The notes: a model not told the origin generated them from the letters alone. A stretch of DNA of 64,000 bases from Algorimicrobium sediminis (GCF_042684585.1 NZ_JBHULS010000003.1:62001-126000), one strand, 5' to 3'; positions 35,846-45,160 are shown, counted from the stretch's first letter. Numbers and translations: made by a program.

Positions 35846-37036
35846 ATGCCAAACATATCTCAAAAAGGGGCATTAATGCCACAATCGCCTATTAGAAAGC
35901 TTGTTCCATATGCCGAAAAGGCTTACAAACAAGGCAAAACCGTATACCATTTAAATATTGGGCAACCAGATATTAAAACGCCCGAAATAGCTTTAGACGC
36001 CGTTAAAATAAATTCGTTAGACATTCTAGCATACACCCGCTCCGAGGGGTCGGATGAATACCGCGCTAAAATTGCTAACTACTACGCCAAACATGACATT
36101 ATTGTTGAAAAAGAAGACATTATTGTAACCACTGGTGGTAGCGAAGCATTGCTATTTGCCTTTGGTAGTATTATGGATGTAGATGATGAAGTGATTATTC
36201 CTGAACCTTTTTACGCTAACTACAATGGCTTCTCCACGGCCTCTGGCGTTAATATAGTGCCGGTTATTTCTAAAATTGAAGATAATTTTGCTTTACCACC
36301 TATTGAAGCGTTCGAGAAATTAATTACGCCAAAAACCAAAGCTATTTTAATTTGCAACCCTGGTAACCCAACAGGTTATTTATACACCAAAGAAGAAATT
36401 AAAAAATTAGCCGAGATTGTTATAAAACACGACTTATTTTTAATTGCAGACGAGGTATACAGAGAGTTTGCTTACGATGGTATTACGCATTATTCCATTA
36501 TGCAGGAAGAAAACCTAAAAGAACATGCCATTATTATAGATTCTGTTTCTAAACGTTACAGCATGTGTGGCGCCAGAATTGGCTGTTTGGTTTCTAAAAA
36601 TAAAGACGTAATAAGCACTGCTTTAAAATTTGCTCAAGCACGGTTAAGTCCGCCAACTTTAGCACAAATAGCCAGCGAGGCTGCCTTGCAAACACCCCAA
36701 AGTTATTTTGATGAGGTAAAAAGTGAATACGTAACACGACGCGACCTATTAATTTCGGAATTAGAAAAAATACCAGGCATAAAAGTAGCCAAACCTAAAG
36801 GAGCCTTTTACTGCATTGTAGAACTACCAGTAAAAAATGCCGATGCATTTGCACAATGGCTATTAGAACATTTTGACGTAGATGGCGAAACCGTTATGGT
36901 AGCTCCCGCAGCAGGATTTTACTCTACACCAGGTGTTGGCTTAAACCAAATAAGAATTGCTTACGTTCTTCAAAAAGAAAGCTTAATTAAAGCCGTTAAC
37001 ATTATTAAAGAAGCTTTAAAAGTGTACAAAGATTAA
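35846..37036 (+). CDS. PLP-dependent aminotransferase (class I, aspartate type)
   Basis: 396 residues, fold type I aminotransferase. The PLP lysine is Lys236 in DSVSKRYSMCGARIG. The PLP ring Asp/Tyr are in ADEVYREF (near 207), and the carboxylate Arg near the C-terminus is in QIRIAYV. The N-terminal YHLNIGQPDIKTPE fits the aspartate/aromatic aminotransferase group. The substrate cannot be told from the sequence; aspartate is likely. murB starts directly after its stop (TAA then GTG), so the two are co-transcribed. Confidence 0.88.
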   Translation: MPNISQKGALMPQSPIRKLVPYAEKAYKQGKTVYHLNIGQPDIKTPEIALDAVKINSLDILAYTRSEGSDEYRAKIANYYAKHDIIVEKEDIIVTTGGSEALLFAFGSIMDVDDEVIIPEPFYANYNGFSTASGVNIVPVISKIEDNFALPPIEAFEKLITPKTKAILICNPGNPTGYLYTKEEIKKLAEIVIKHDLFLIADEVYREFAYDGITHYSIMQEENLKEHAIIIDSVSKRYSMCGARIGCLVSKNKDVISTALKFAQARLSPPTLAQIASEAALQTPQSYFDEVKSEYVTRRDLLISELEKIPGIKVAKPKGAFYCIVELPVKNADAFAQWLLEHFDVDGETVMVAPAAGFYSTPGVGLNQIRIAYVLQKESLIKAVNIIKEALKVYKD

Positions 37037-38050
37037 GTGCAAATTTTAGAAAACATATCCTTAAAGTCCTACAACACCTTTGGTATAGATGTAACCGCCT
37101 CGCACTTCGTGTCCGTTACTACGGTTGCCGATTTACAAAAGGTGTTGGGCTTAAAGGCCTATCCAAAAAAATTAATTTTAGGAGGGGGCAGCAACCTGCT
37201 TCTTACCAATGATGTAGATGCTTTGGTTATTCATATAAATATGAAGGGCATAGCTGTAGTTTCAGAAACAGATACTACCATTCAAGTTAAAGCGTCGGCA
37301 GGCGAAAATTGGCATGAATTTGTTCTGTGGTGTTTGCAAAAAGATTACGGTGGGTTAGAAAATTTATCGTTAATACCAGGAAATGTGGGCACGGCACCCA
37401 TTCAAAATATTGGCGCTTACGGTGTAGAACTGAAAGATTTGTTTGTTTCCTGTACGGCATTAGAAATACAAACAGGCCGCTTACAAACATTTCTAAAATC
37501 GGATTGTAATTTTGGATACCGCCATTCCATTTTTAAGCAAGAAGTTGCTGGGCAATACATAATTTGCAGTGTTACCTTTCAGCTTACAAAAACCAATCAT
37601 GTGCTGCACACCAAGTACGGTGCTATTCTGGAAGAGCTTAATAACATGAAAATTCAAAAACCAAATATTCAAGCTATCTCCAATGCCGTAATTGCTATTA
37701 GGCAACGTAAACTGCCGGATCCTAAACAAATAGGTAACAGCGGTAGCTTTTTTAAAAACCCCATAGTTTCTGTTGCCACTTATAACAGCATAAAGCAGCA
37801 ATTTCCAAATGTGCCTGCGTATACCGTAAGTAATTCGGAAGTTAAAATACCAGCAGGATGGCTTATTGAAAAAGCTGGTTTTAAAGGCAAACGCTTTGGA
37901 AATTATGGTGTTCATAAACATCAAGCTTTGGTGCTTGTAAATTACAGCAATGCATCGGGGAACGATATTTTTAAATTAGCCACATTAATACAGCATACCA
38001 TTAAACGACTTTTTAATGTTTCGCTAGAATTTGAAGTTAACATTCTTTAA
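37037..38050 (+). CDS. murB: MurB: UDP-N-acetylenolpyruvoylglucosamine reductase
   Basis: 337 residues, FAD enzyme that makes UDP-MurNAc in peptidoglycan synthesis. The FAD-binding segment LILGGGSNLLL is near 47-57, and GLENLSLIPGNVGTAPIQNIGAYG near 110-133. The catalytic Ser is in GNSGSFFKNP (near 234), and the AGWLIEKAGFKGKRFGNYGVH block (near 274) completes the site. The start is GTG immediately after the aminotransferase stop, and the conserved N-terminal NISLKSYNTFGID begins 5 residues later, which supports it. The protein lacks any fused MurC. Confidence 0.94.
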   Translation: MQILENISLKSYNTFGIDVTASHFVSVTTVADLQKVLGLKAYPKKLILGGGSNLLLTNDVDALVIHINMKGIAVVSETDTTIQVKASAGENWHEFVLWCLQKDYGGLENLSLIPGNVGTAPIQNIGAYGVELKDLFVSCTALEIQTGRLQTFLKSDCNFGYRHSIFKQEVAGQYIICSVTFQLTKTNHVLHTKYGAILEELNNMKIQKPNIQAISNAVIAIRQRKLPDPKQIGNSGSFFKNPIVSVATYNSIKQQFPNVPAYTVSNSEVKIPAGWLIEKAGFKGKRFGNYGVHKHQALVLVNYSNASGNDIFKLATLIQHTIKRLFNVSLEFEVNIL

Positions 38051-38126
38051 TTAAGCAGAATTACCTAACTTTATTGCAACTGTTAACTTCAAAAAAGAAG
38101 TCCGACATAAGCTATTACCTTTTATT

Positions 38127-38678
38127 TTGATAACACCCACCGAAACGGAAATTATAAATTTCCTTAAAAATGGCGACACCAAGGCCATGCCCTTACTGTA
38201 CGACAATTATGCCGATGCCTTATTTAGTGTCATTTCTAAAATATTAAAAGATCCCGATTTGGCACAGGATGCCTTGCAAGAAACGTTTATAAAAGTTTGG
38301 AAAAAAGGCAGGTTGTACGATCCAAATAAAGCTAAATTATTTACTTGGCTGTTTCGTATTGCCCATAACACAGCCATAGATAAGGTAAGAAGTATAAACA
38401 AGAAACTAGAATCGGAAATCCAAATAGATACCACAAACGTACATACCATAACAGTGGCATCATTTAATCAGGATGTTATGGACATTCATTCCCACTTAAA
38501 CAGTTTGGAAGAAAAATATCAAGTGGTAATTAAGGCCTTATTTTTTGAAGGCATGACGCAGGAGGAAGCCAGTAAAGAATTAAACATGCCACTAGGAACT
38601 GTAAAGTCCCGATTAAAAATTGGCCTCCGAGAATTAAAAAAAATATATAATCCAGAAACCAGTTCTGATGCAAACTAA
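38127..38678 (+). CDS. ECF-type sigma-70 factor paired with RskA-like anti-sigma
   Basis: 183 residues. Sigma2 has the LLYDNYADALFSVISKIL (23-40) and DALQETFIKVW (51-61) helices; TWLFRIAHNTAIDKVR follows. Sigma4 is LEEKYQVVIKALFFEGMTQEEASKELNMPLGTVKSRLKIGLRELKK (about 131-176). The start codon is TTG (38127): no ATG is available near and the family sequence begins here. Its end overlaps the anti-sigma gene by 11 bases, which indicates coupled expression. Confidence 0.9.
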   Translation: MITPTETEIINFLKNGDTKAMPLLYDNYADALFSVISKILKDPDLAQDALQETFIKVWKKGRLYDPNKAKLFTWLFRIAHNTAIDKVRSINKKLESEIQIDTTNVHTITVASFNQDVMDIHSHLNSLEEKYQVVIKALFFEGMTQEEASKELNMPLGTVKSRLKIGLRELKKIYNPETSSDAN

Positions 38679-39462
38679 TGTTAAAAAAATTTTAGAATCG
38701 GATTTATTAGAGCAGTATCTTTTAAACCAAACCACGCCAGAGCAGCGCCTGTATGTTGCACATTGTATTGCGCAATACCCAGACGTAGCCAAAGCCTATA
38801 ATAAGCTACAAAACCAACTAGAACTGGTTGCCCAAACCCAAGCCATATCGGCGCCAAAGACAGTGTTACAAAATGTAAACAATATAATAAGCCAACAATC
38901 AGCAACGGCACCTGTAACCAAAAGCAGCCCGTATAGAAACTGGCTACCTATGGGCATTGCCGCCAGTATTATTGCCTTAATTTTTGCTGGCACCTCCTTG
39001 TGGCTTTACAATCAAAACCAGGCATTAAAAATTGAAAACCAAAAAATAGCAGACGAGATTTTTGATAGATTAGAAGATTTAGACGACAAAAAAAATCGTT
39101 TAAACGCTATGATGGCACAAGTAAAACAATTAAACAATCCTGAAACCGAAAAATACATAATTAAAGGAAATAACCGTGCCAAGAACTTAAAAACCATAGC
39201 CTACATAAATGCCAAGGAAAAAACCTCTATGATAGATGTGGTTTCCTTACCTAAATTACCAGAGGAGCAGTGTTACCAAATATGGGCAGAGCTAGATGAT
39301 AAAATGATTAATTTGGGTATTTTAAGCGACACTCACCGACAGTTAAAACCCATACCGTATCCAGAAAATGCCTTAGCTTTAAGCATAACCATCGAGCAAA
39401 AAGGTAACAACTTAACAGCTACCAAAGAAAATGCAGTAGCCGAAATTTATTTGAATAAATAA
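38668..39462 (+). CDS. RskA-like transmembrane anti-sigma factor
   Basis: 264 residues: N-terminal cytoplasmic anti-sigma region (1-90), one membrane helix (MGIAASIIALIFAGTSLWLYN, near 95-115), a short coiled coil, and a periplasmic RskA C-terminal domain (IDVVSLPKLPEEQCYQIWAELDDKM, 190-215). It should hold the preceding sigma factor at the inner membrane until a signal triggers its release. The start overlaps the sigma gene. No zinc-finger His-Cys motif is visible in the N-terminal part. Confidence 0.88.
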   Translation: MQTNVKKILESDLLEQYLLNQTTPEQRLYVAHCIAQYPDVAKAYNKLQNQLELVAQTQAISAPKTVLQNVNNIISQQSATAPVTKSSPYRNWLPMGIAASIIALIFAGTSLWLYNQNQALKIENQKIADEIFDRLEDLDDKKNRLNAMMAQVKQLNNPETEKYIIKGNNRAKNLKTIAYINAKEKTSMIDVVSLPKLPEEQCYQIWAELDDKMINLGILSDTHRQLKPIPYPENALALSITIEQKGNNLTATKENAVAEIYLNK

Positions 39463-39530
39463 AGCAACCAAAATTTAAATAATTAGTGGGGTTTAATACT
39501 TATTTAACTAGTTACTTTTTTAAAATTTTA

Positions 39531-39538
39531 TACCTTTG
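39531..39538 (+). promoter_or_regulatory. TAnnTTTG -7 box for the Cys-rich small gene
   Basis: TACCTTTG lies 14 bases before the ATG at 39553, matching the Bacteroidetes -7 consensus. Such short leaders are common there. Confidence 0.55.
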
Positions 39539-39552
39539 CAAAAATACTTATT

Positions 39553-39756
39553 ATGAAACTTTTCCTATTAACATTAGTATTATTGGGCCTTGGTATTGCT
39601 GGTATTACCATAAAGCTATGGGCTAAAAAAGACGGCAAATTTGCCGGCACCTGTGCTAGCCAAAATCCCATGCTAAACAAAGAAGGAGAATCCTGCGGGT
39701 TTTGTGGCAAAACACCAGACCAATTTGAAAACTGTAACGAACCGCAACACTCGTAA
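39553..39756 (+). CDS. Small Cys-rich membrane protein
   Basis: 67 residues. One N-terminal hydrophobic helix (KLFLLTLVLLGLGIAGITIKLW, 2-23) anchors it or acts as a signal. The rest has five Cys (C34, C48, C51 and two near the end: CASQNP, SCGFCGKTP, ENCNEP). The pattern CGFCGKTPDQFENC is conserved in flavobacterial proteins usually labelled membrane or secreted protein. The function is unknown; a metal site is possible. It starts the unit that continues with the glycosyltransferase 5 bases later. Confidence 0.7.
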   Translation: MKLFLLTLVLLGLGIAGITIKLWAKKDGKFAGTCASQNPMLNKEGESCGFCGKTPDQFENCNEPQHS

Positions 39757-39761
39757 GTTAC

Positions 39762-40877
39762 ATGCTCCTATTAGAGGTTCTCTACTATATTTTTATAGTA
39801 GTGTTCTGTTTTCAGCTAGGCTATTATCTGCTTATTTTCGGTCAATTTACACGTATAAAATTAGCAGCTAATGTTACAAACAATCTGCCGCCTGTTTCGG
39901 TTATCATTTGTGCTAAAAATGAAGCCGAAAATCTGAAAACTTTTCTACCCAGTATAATTGCACAACAATATCCCGTTTTTGAACTTGTTTTAATTAACGA
40001 CGCTTCCTACGATCATACTTGGGACGTAATGGAAAATTTTTCCGAACAGCATCCCAATGTAAAGCTTGTTAATGTTAAAAATACCGAAGCCTTTTGGGCA
40101 AATAAAAAGTATGCGCTAACATTAGGTATTAAAGCGGCCACCTACAACCACCTTTTATTTACGGATGCCGACTGCCAACCCATTTCAGAAAATTGGATTT
40201 TAGAAATGGCTGGACATTTTTCAGCTCAAAAATCCATAGTATTGGGCTACGGCGCCTATCAAAAAATAAAGGGTTCGTTGCTAAATAAACTAATTCGATT
40301 TGAAACGTTATTTACAGCCTTACAGTATTTGTCATTTGCTAAAATAGGTATGCCTTATATGGGTGTTGGTAGAAATTTAGCCTATACAAAAGAAGATTTT
40401 TTTCGGGTTAGTGGCTTCATGAAGCACATGCATATCCGTTCTGGCGATGATGATTTGTTTATAAACGAAATTGCCAATAAACACAACACCAGCTTATGTA
40501 TTTCAGAAAACAGTATTACGGTGTCTGTTCCTAAAAAAACATTTAGCGATTGGGTAAAACAAAAAAGAAGACATATTACCACGGCACAGCATTACAAAGC
40601 GGGACATAAAGTATTGTTAGCGTTGTTTTACATATCGCAGGTATGCTTTTGGCTTTTAGCAATTCTTTTATTAAGTTTTTTGGTGCATTGGCAACTTGTT
40701 TTAAGTGCAATTTTACTGCGTTTTGCGTGTCAATACCTAATTATTTGGCACACTGCCAAAAAACTTAAGGAAAACGATTTGGTGCTTTTAGCTCCTTTTT
40801 TTGAGTTGTTTTTAGTTATTTTTCAATTCATTATATTTACTACCAATATCTTATCAAAACCCAAACATTGGAAATAA
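39762..40877 (+). CDS. Membrane-bound family 2 glycosyltransferase
   Basis: 371 residues. An N-terminal helix (1-22) is followed by a GT-A domain: VSVIICAKNEAENL (near 45), NDASYDHT (near 85), DAD in LLFTDADCQP (near 130), GDDDLF (near 228) and the KQKRRH motif (near 265) of processive-type enzymes. Two or three membrane helices close the protein (280-371). It probably builds a cell-envelope glycan or glycolipid. It overlaps the next gene (sigma factor) by 10 bases, an odd coupling of an envelope enzyme with a sigma factor. Acceptor and sugar unknown. Confidence 0.83.
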   Translation: MLLLEVLYYIFIVVFCFQLGYYLLIFGQFTRIKLAANVTNNLPPVSVIICAKNEAENLKTFLPSIIAQQYPVFELVLINDASYDHTWDVMENFSEQHPNVKLVNVKNTEAFWANKKYALTLGIKAATYNHLLFTDADCQPISENWILEMAGHFSAQKSIVLGYGAYQKIKGSLLNKLIRFETLFTALQYLSFAKIGMPYMGVGRNLAYTKEDFFRVSGFMKHMHIRSGDDDLFINEIANKHNTSLCISENSITVSVPKKTFSDWVKQKRRHITTAQHYKAGHKVLLALFYISQVCFWLLAILLLSFLVHWQLVLSAILLRFACQYLIIWHTAKKLKENDLVLLAPFFELFLVIFQFIIFTTNILSKPKHWK

Positions 40878-41413
40878 CCCATGCCATAGAGCGCGCTAAA
40901 GAAAAAGACCAGAAAGCCTTTAATTTTTTATTGGATTCGTATTGGGATTATGTTTACGGTTTTCAATTAAAACGGGTAGAAAATGAAAATGACGCCGAGG
41001 ATATTACCATTCAAACATTTTCAAAAGCATTCGATAAAATTGATACATTTAATCCAGATTACAGTTTTAAAACTTGGCTTATTACCATTTCTAAAAACAT
41101 TCATATTGATTTAATAAGGAAGCAAAAAAATTCTATTTCACAAAATATTGCTGGTAGTAATGACGACAAGTATCAGGATATTTTAGACGATTCGCCTTCA
41201 CCCGAAGACAAACTAATTACCGAACAAAATTTAGCCAAACTACTTCGCGATATAAAAAAACTGAAACCACATTATCAAGAAGTGATTAATCTAAGATACT
41301 TTCAGGAGTTGAGTTATAAAGAAATTTCAGCAGAGATTAACGAGCCTATTAACAACGTGAAGGTTAAATTGCTACGTGCCAAGAAATTATTGGCAGACAT
41401 TATTAAAAGCTAA
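40868..41413 (+). CDS. ECF-type sigma-70 factor with thrice-repeated 3' end
   Basis: 181 residues starting at a TTG inside the end of the GT gene (MEITHAIERAKEKDQKAFNFLL, the usual N-terminus). Sigma2: ENDAEDITIQTFSKAFDKIDTF (about 39-60) and FKTWLITISKNIHIDLIRK. Sigma4: LKPHYQEVINLRYFQELSYKEISAEINEPINNVKVKLLRAKKLL (about 132-175). The gene is intact, but its last 47 codons from His135 onward occur again, exactly, at 45303-45442 and in decayed form at 45806-45950. It converges on the outer-membrane protein gene with an 11-base overlap. No anti-sigma gene is adjacent; an ancestral downstream gene may have been lost. Confidence 0.9.
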   Translation: MEITHAIERAKEKDQKAFNFLLDSYWDYVYGFQLKRVENENDAEDITIQTFSKAFDKIDTFNPDYSFKTWLITISKNIHIDLIRKQKNSISQNIAGSNDDKYQDILDDSPSPEDKLITEQNLAKLLRDIKKLKPHYQEVINLRYFQELSYKEISAEINEPINNVKVKLLRAKKLLADIIKS

Positions 41414-41747
41414 AGCCAGCTTGAATTGAAAAAAATCGCTGATTAATATGAAACGTTTGTTGATTACTATTATTTAAACCTATATTTTTCACTACTATTG
41501 ACTTATAATTAAATAGGTTTTGAGCTATAATGGAGAAACTAAACCTATCATAAAAATATTGAAGCTTAATATTTGTGAATACATAATTTTTATCCAGAGC
41601 ATTTGATTTAGATTTGAACACAGGGTTTAGTTCAATATTGAACGTAAATTTTTTATATTTATAACTAGGGCTTACAAAAAAGTTTAACCTATTTATATTT
41701 GTAACTTGATTAGAATTTAACATGAAATTAATACGCTCTAATTCTAC
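41274..41747. repeat. 474-bp direct repeat, copy 1
   Basis: Identical, base for base as far as I could compare by eye, to 45303-45776 (offset 4029). It spans the last 140 bases of the sigma gene and the last 345 bases of the outer-membrane protein gene (they overlap by 11). Here both genes are complete, so this is the parent copy. Recombination between the copies would excise a 4029-bp circle. Confidence 0.97.
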
Positions 41748-43991
41748 TTTAGACATTATATTAAATCTTTTCTCTAAAATTGATGTATATTTTAGTGACA
41801 GCATATTGTAAGCAACTAAACGATCATTGTTAATGGCGTTTATTATTAATTCAGATTTTGCTAATCTACCATTCAAAGAAAAATTAATAGCACCTTTTAA
41901 TTTTTTTACTCTTTTATCAACTTTAAAAATATAACTTAAGTATTTATTTGTGTCGCCTTGATTTATAACTGAATTAAAAACAAATGGCGAAATTATTAAT
42001 GAAGATAAGTTTAAATCGTCTTTGGTTTCAATGTAATTTAGTAATAGATTAAAATGCGTCATTTTTTCCCAAAAACTATAATTATACTCAAAAGAAGTAG
42101 AATTTAAAGTAGTGTAATTTAAATTGTTAACACCTTTAATAAAGTCCATGCCGCCACTTAAATAATAGTTTTCAATAAAATTATTTGGGTCAAATGGCTG
42201 CATCTTTCTTTGATGTTTTAATTTAAATTTACCAAAAGTTTTAGAATTATAATTTAAATCAAATTTATAATTTAAAAACCAATTGATATTTTTTGACGTA
42301 TTTAGGTTCGTAAGAATTCCGTTTGTTAATTCTAATTCCGTTTTAAAATTTATTCTTCTTGATATTCGAAATTGGTTGATTATACCAACTTCGACTAAAT
42401 TATACTTAAAACTACTACCATCTAAAAATTGGACGTTTTCATTGAGATAATTATTAAAATTATTGGTTCCATTTAATTGTCTTGTTCTGCTTTCGTACTT
42501 TAAAAAGACATTTAAATTTTTATTAAAAAGTAAGGATGCTTTAGAAAATACATGTTTGTCTTTGTCATTTATAAATTGTTCTAAATTATAAACATCTTCA
42601 CCAGAACTATTTATATTATAATTATCATCACTATCATCAGATTTAAAATAAGCATGGAGTGAAAATATTTTATTATTTTTCAATTTTTTACTATATTCTA
42701 TTTTACTGTTTAAACTTGTTGAATTTAAACTAAAAGTTCTTAAAAAGCTTGAATTTTGCAGAAAACCAGAGTCTAAATCTTCAAATTCATTTCTGTTAAC
42801 TTGAATTTTAGTTTCTAAATAGTCAGTATCGGTTTTGTACTCCAATTTTAAATTTACGTAGCCAACGGAATTTCCATTACTATATTCGGAAATAGTATTT
42901 AAATTTGTACTATCTAAATCAACATAAACAACGTTTTCTTTATAATCTAAAGTATACTTATCTTTAGCATATCCTAAATTAAAAGATAACTTCAGTTGCT
43001 TACTTAACGCTATTAAGTCTGATGCTGTAAATATTAATGATTCATTATCGTAAAAGTTTGCGTTGGTTAAAAAATTTGGCTTAAAAATAGTTTGGTTATT
43101 TATTAAGGTTAAATTTTGAGTACTATTTAAATTATCTTTAATTGCGAAATTACCAATGGTATTCTCATAGAGAACACCCAAACTATTTCCTTTAAAAGTA
43201 GCATAAAATTTATTTTTTTTCTTTATTAATAATTCACTTATCGTCAAATTATAATTTCTGTCTGTACTTAACGCTATGTCAGCTTCTCCAATCCATTGAT
43301 TTTTTGCATCATCTTTTAGTTTTAAATTTATAGCAGTGTTGTTAGAAGTACTTAACGTTTTAAGTATCGAATTCTCATTGTAATTATTTATTATTTCTAT
43401 TTCATCTAATATTTTGGGATTTAAGTTTTTGGAAAGTACTTTATAATCCAAATCAAACATGTTATCACCTTCTACAAGAATTGTGTTTATACTTTTACCA
43501 TTTATTTCTATTTGACCATCTTCCTTTACTATCACCCCAGGAATATTTTTTAATAAATCTTCCACAGTCCTATCTTCTCTTTTTAAATAAGAATCAACCT
43601 TTATTAAAATAGTATCATTTTTATTACGAATGGACTTTGAAGTTTTGATAAGGACTTCATCTAAATTTTGAGTCTTGGAAATTAATTTGAAATTCTTGAA
43701 TATCGCAGATTTATAATTGAAGAGTAATGAATCTATTTTGGTTTCATAAAAAATGGCATTCACCTGAATTTCTATAGTTTCATCAGGGTTGTTTAATTCA
43801 AAATAATATTTCCCTAAGTTATTTGTGGTAGTAGAGTTTAAAAAACTTTTTTGTTTCTTCTTAAATAAAACAACTGCTGCACCTTCTATTGGATTATTTA
43901 AGCTATCGGTAACCATACCTGATAGTTCAATGCTTTGAGAATGACATACGGCACTGGTAAGTACAAATAATAAACTTAAAAACCTATTCAA
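41403..43991 (-). CDS. Outer-membrane beta-barrel protein with carboxypeptidase-regulatory-like and plug domains
   Basis: 862 residues. Signal peptide (1-19), then a CarboxypepD_reg-like beta-sandwich (IELSGMVTDSLNNPIEGAAV, 21-40, to about 105). A plug-like domain follows (NLDEVLIKTSKSIRNKNDTI ... LKREDRTVEDLLKNIPGVIVKEDGQIEINGK, about 113-172), and a long Asn/Tyr-rich beta-barrel ends in Phe. It belongs to the TonB-dependent-receptor-like family, with no clear TonB box. It should sit in the outer membrane and import or export a ligand. Base composition is far lower in G+C than neighbours (15/60 and 8/60 in two sampled lines). Its start overlaps the GLPGLI gene by 8 bases. Confidence 0.85.
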   Translation of the reverse strand: MNRFLSLLFVLTSAVCHSQSIELSGMVTDSLNNPIEGAAVVLFKKKQKSFLNSTTTNNLGKYYFELNNPDETIEIQVNAIFYETKIDSLLFNYKSAIFKNFKLISKTQNLDEVLIKTSKSIRNKNDTILIKVDSYLKREDRTVEDLLKNIPGVIVKEDGQIEINGKSINTILVEGDNMFDLDYKVLSKNLNPKILDEIEIINNYNENSILKTLSTSNNTAINLKLKDDAKNQWIGEADIALSTDRNYNLTISELLIKKKNKFYATFKGNSLGVLYENTIGNFAIKDNLNSTQNLTLINNQTIFKPNFLTNANFYDNESLIFTASDLIALSKQLKLSFNLGYAKDKYTLDYKENVVYVDLDSTNLNTISEYSNGNSVGYVNLKLEYKTDTDYLETKIQVNRNEFEDLDSGFLQNSSFLRTFSLNSTSLNSKIEYSKKLKNNKIFSLHAYFKSDDSDDNYNINSSGEDVYNLEQFINDKDKHVFSKASLLFNKNLNVFLKYESRTRQLNGTNNFNNYLNENVQFLDGSSFKYNLVEVGIINQFRISRRINFKTELELTNGILTNLNTSKNINWFLNYKFDLNYNSKTFGKFKLKHQRKMQPFDPNNFIENYYLSGGMDFIKGVNNLNYTTLNSTSFEYNYSFWEKMTHFNLLLNYIETKDDLNLSSLIISPFVFNSVINQGDTNKYLSYIFKVDKRVKKLKGAINFSLNGRLAKSELIINAINNDRLVAYNMLSLKYTSILEKRFNIMSKVELERINFMLNSNQVTNINRLNFFVSPSYKYKKFTFNIELNPVFKSKSNALDKNYVFTNIKLQYFYDRFSFSIIAQNLFNYKSIVVKNIGLNNSNQQTFHINQRFFSIQAGFSF

Positions 43992-44808
43992 CCTGATAAA
44001 TTATAGCTTGCAATAATTCTATTTGACTATCTAAAAATTCTATACTATAGTATGGTTGCGGCTTAAATCTTTTCGAAAATCCAGATCCTTTATTAGCCAG
44101 CACAGCTTTTTGAGTTTCAATTTTGTCCTGATAGAGCAAATATTTTTGGTTTAAAAATTCCTCAATACCCAAGGCCTCTTTAACTTCTGGCCAAGCTATC
44201 TGATCCGAGCTGTTTTTTGTTATTTTAATAGTATTAGCAGTAATATGTATTTGATTAAATTCATCTTTAATTTCTAATATTAAACCTGGTAAACCATGAA
44301 ATTTCCATGGACCATAGCTCAAAGGAATACCGTAAGTAAACCAAGCATTATAAAGCCTTCCTCTAAAATTTGTTTGCGCTTTATATGCCAAATAAGTACC
44401 AATTTTTTTGGTTTCGTTTGTAATTTTCCAGTTAAAATCAATACCATCATCTTGTACCCAAATTAAATAATTATATTCCAAAAGTTGTTGCGAGTATAAT
44501 TTGTTGGTAGTTTTATTATAATAGGTTTTTTGCCCGTCATCCTCAAACACATAACGCGTTATTGTTGTATGGTTTTCATTATGTAAATGACCACAGGTTA
44601 AATCAACTTGGTATTCACCTTCCAATTTACTACTGTTATAGTTGAAAACAGAAGTAAAATCATTAAAAACTAAAGTGGCTTTGTATTCATAATTATCAAT
44701 ACAGTAATTAAAATTAAGATTGAAATTATAAAAAATTTCGCCATAAGTATTTTGAGCATTGCTGCAAAAGCAGCCTAATAAGAAAACAACTATATATAGA
44801 TTTTTCAT
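43984..44808 (-). CDS. GLPGLI family exported protein
   Basis: 274 residues: signal peptide (to about 19) and a beta-rich periplasmic domain carrying the family motif at 172-177 in WKFHGLPGLILEIKD. GLPGLI proteins occur only in Bacteroidetes; their function is not known. It sits between the Cys-rich peptide gene (52 bases upstream) and the beta-barrel gene (8-base overlap), on the same strand. That order suggests a secreted-peptide/periplasmic-partner/outer-membrane-receptor set. Composition is AT-rich like the rest of the cassette. Confidence 0.88.
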   Translation of the reverse strand: MKNLYIVVFLLGCFCSNAQNTYGEIFYNFNLNFNYCIDNYEYKATLVFNDFTSVFNYNSSKLEGEYQVDLTCGHLHNENHTTITRYVFEDDGQKTYYNKTTNKLYSQQLLEYNYLIWVQDDGIDFNWKITNETKKIGTYLAYKAQTNFRGRLYNAWFTYGIPLSYGPWKFHGLPGLILEIKDEFNQIHITANTIKITKNSSDQIAWPEVKEALGIEEFLNQKYLLYQDKIETQKAVLANKGSGFSKRFKPQPYYSIEFLDSQIELLQAIIYQVE

Positions 44809-44860
44809 ATTGAAAAAAAAGACCTTGCCTGAAAGAAGGTTAATGAATTGATTTTAATAT

Positions 44861-45115
44861 TTAGCTACATGAATCTACTACGTTGTTATAGAAGACTGAC
44901 CATTCTTCAGCGCTACACCAGCCTGAATAAGTTCCATTGTATAAGCAACCTGGTATATTTATACTGTAGGTTTGACCACAGGGTTCTTTCTGAAAATAAA
45001 CATCTTCATTAGATTTAGTATCATTGGCAAACACGGAAGTGGTTGACACAACTAAAATTACAGCAAATGCTATTACAGCAATTACACTATTTAGAAATTT
45101 TTGACTTTTTTTCAT
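44861..45115 (-). CDS. Small secreted four-cysteine peptide
   Basis: 84 residues. A basic start and strong hydrophobic core (12-29) end with VFA, so cleavage after Ala30 is likely. The mature peptide of about 54 residues holds four Cys (46, 57, 67, 83) that could form two disulfides in the periplasm, plus aromatic/Gly stretches (TYSGWCSAEEWSVFYNN). It has no lipobox and no similarity I recognise. It is the first gene of the three-gene cassette. The 22-A tract lies 46-67 bases upstream of its ATG. It might be a secreted effector, a toxin-like peptide or a ligand of the beta-barrel protein; none of this can be decided from sequence. Confidence 0.7.
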   Translation of the reverse strand: MKKSQKFLNSVIAVIAFAVILVVSTTSVFANDTKSNEDVYFQKEPCGQTYSINIPGCLYNGTYSGWCSAEEWSVFYNNVVDSCS

Positions 45116-45160
45116 AATTACATAAATTTTAGTTTCTTACAAACAAGATCTGTACGAAGT

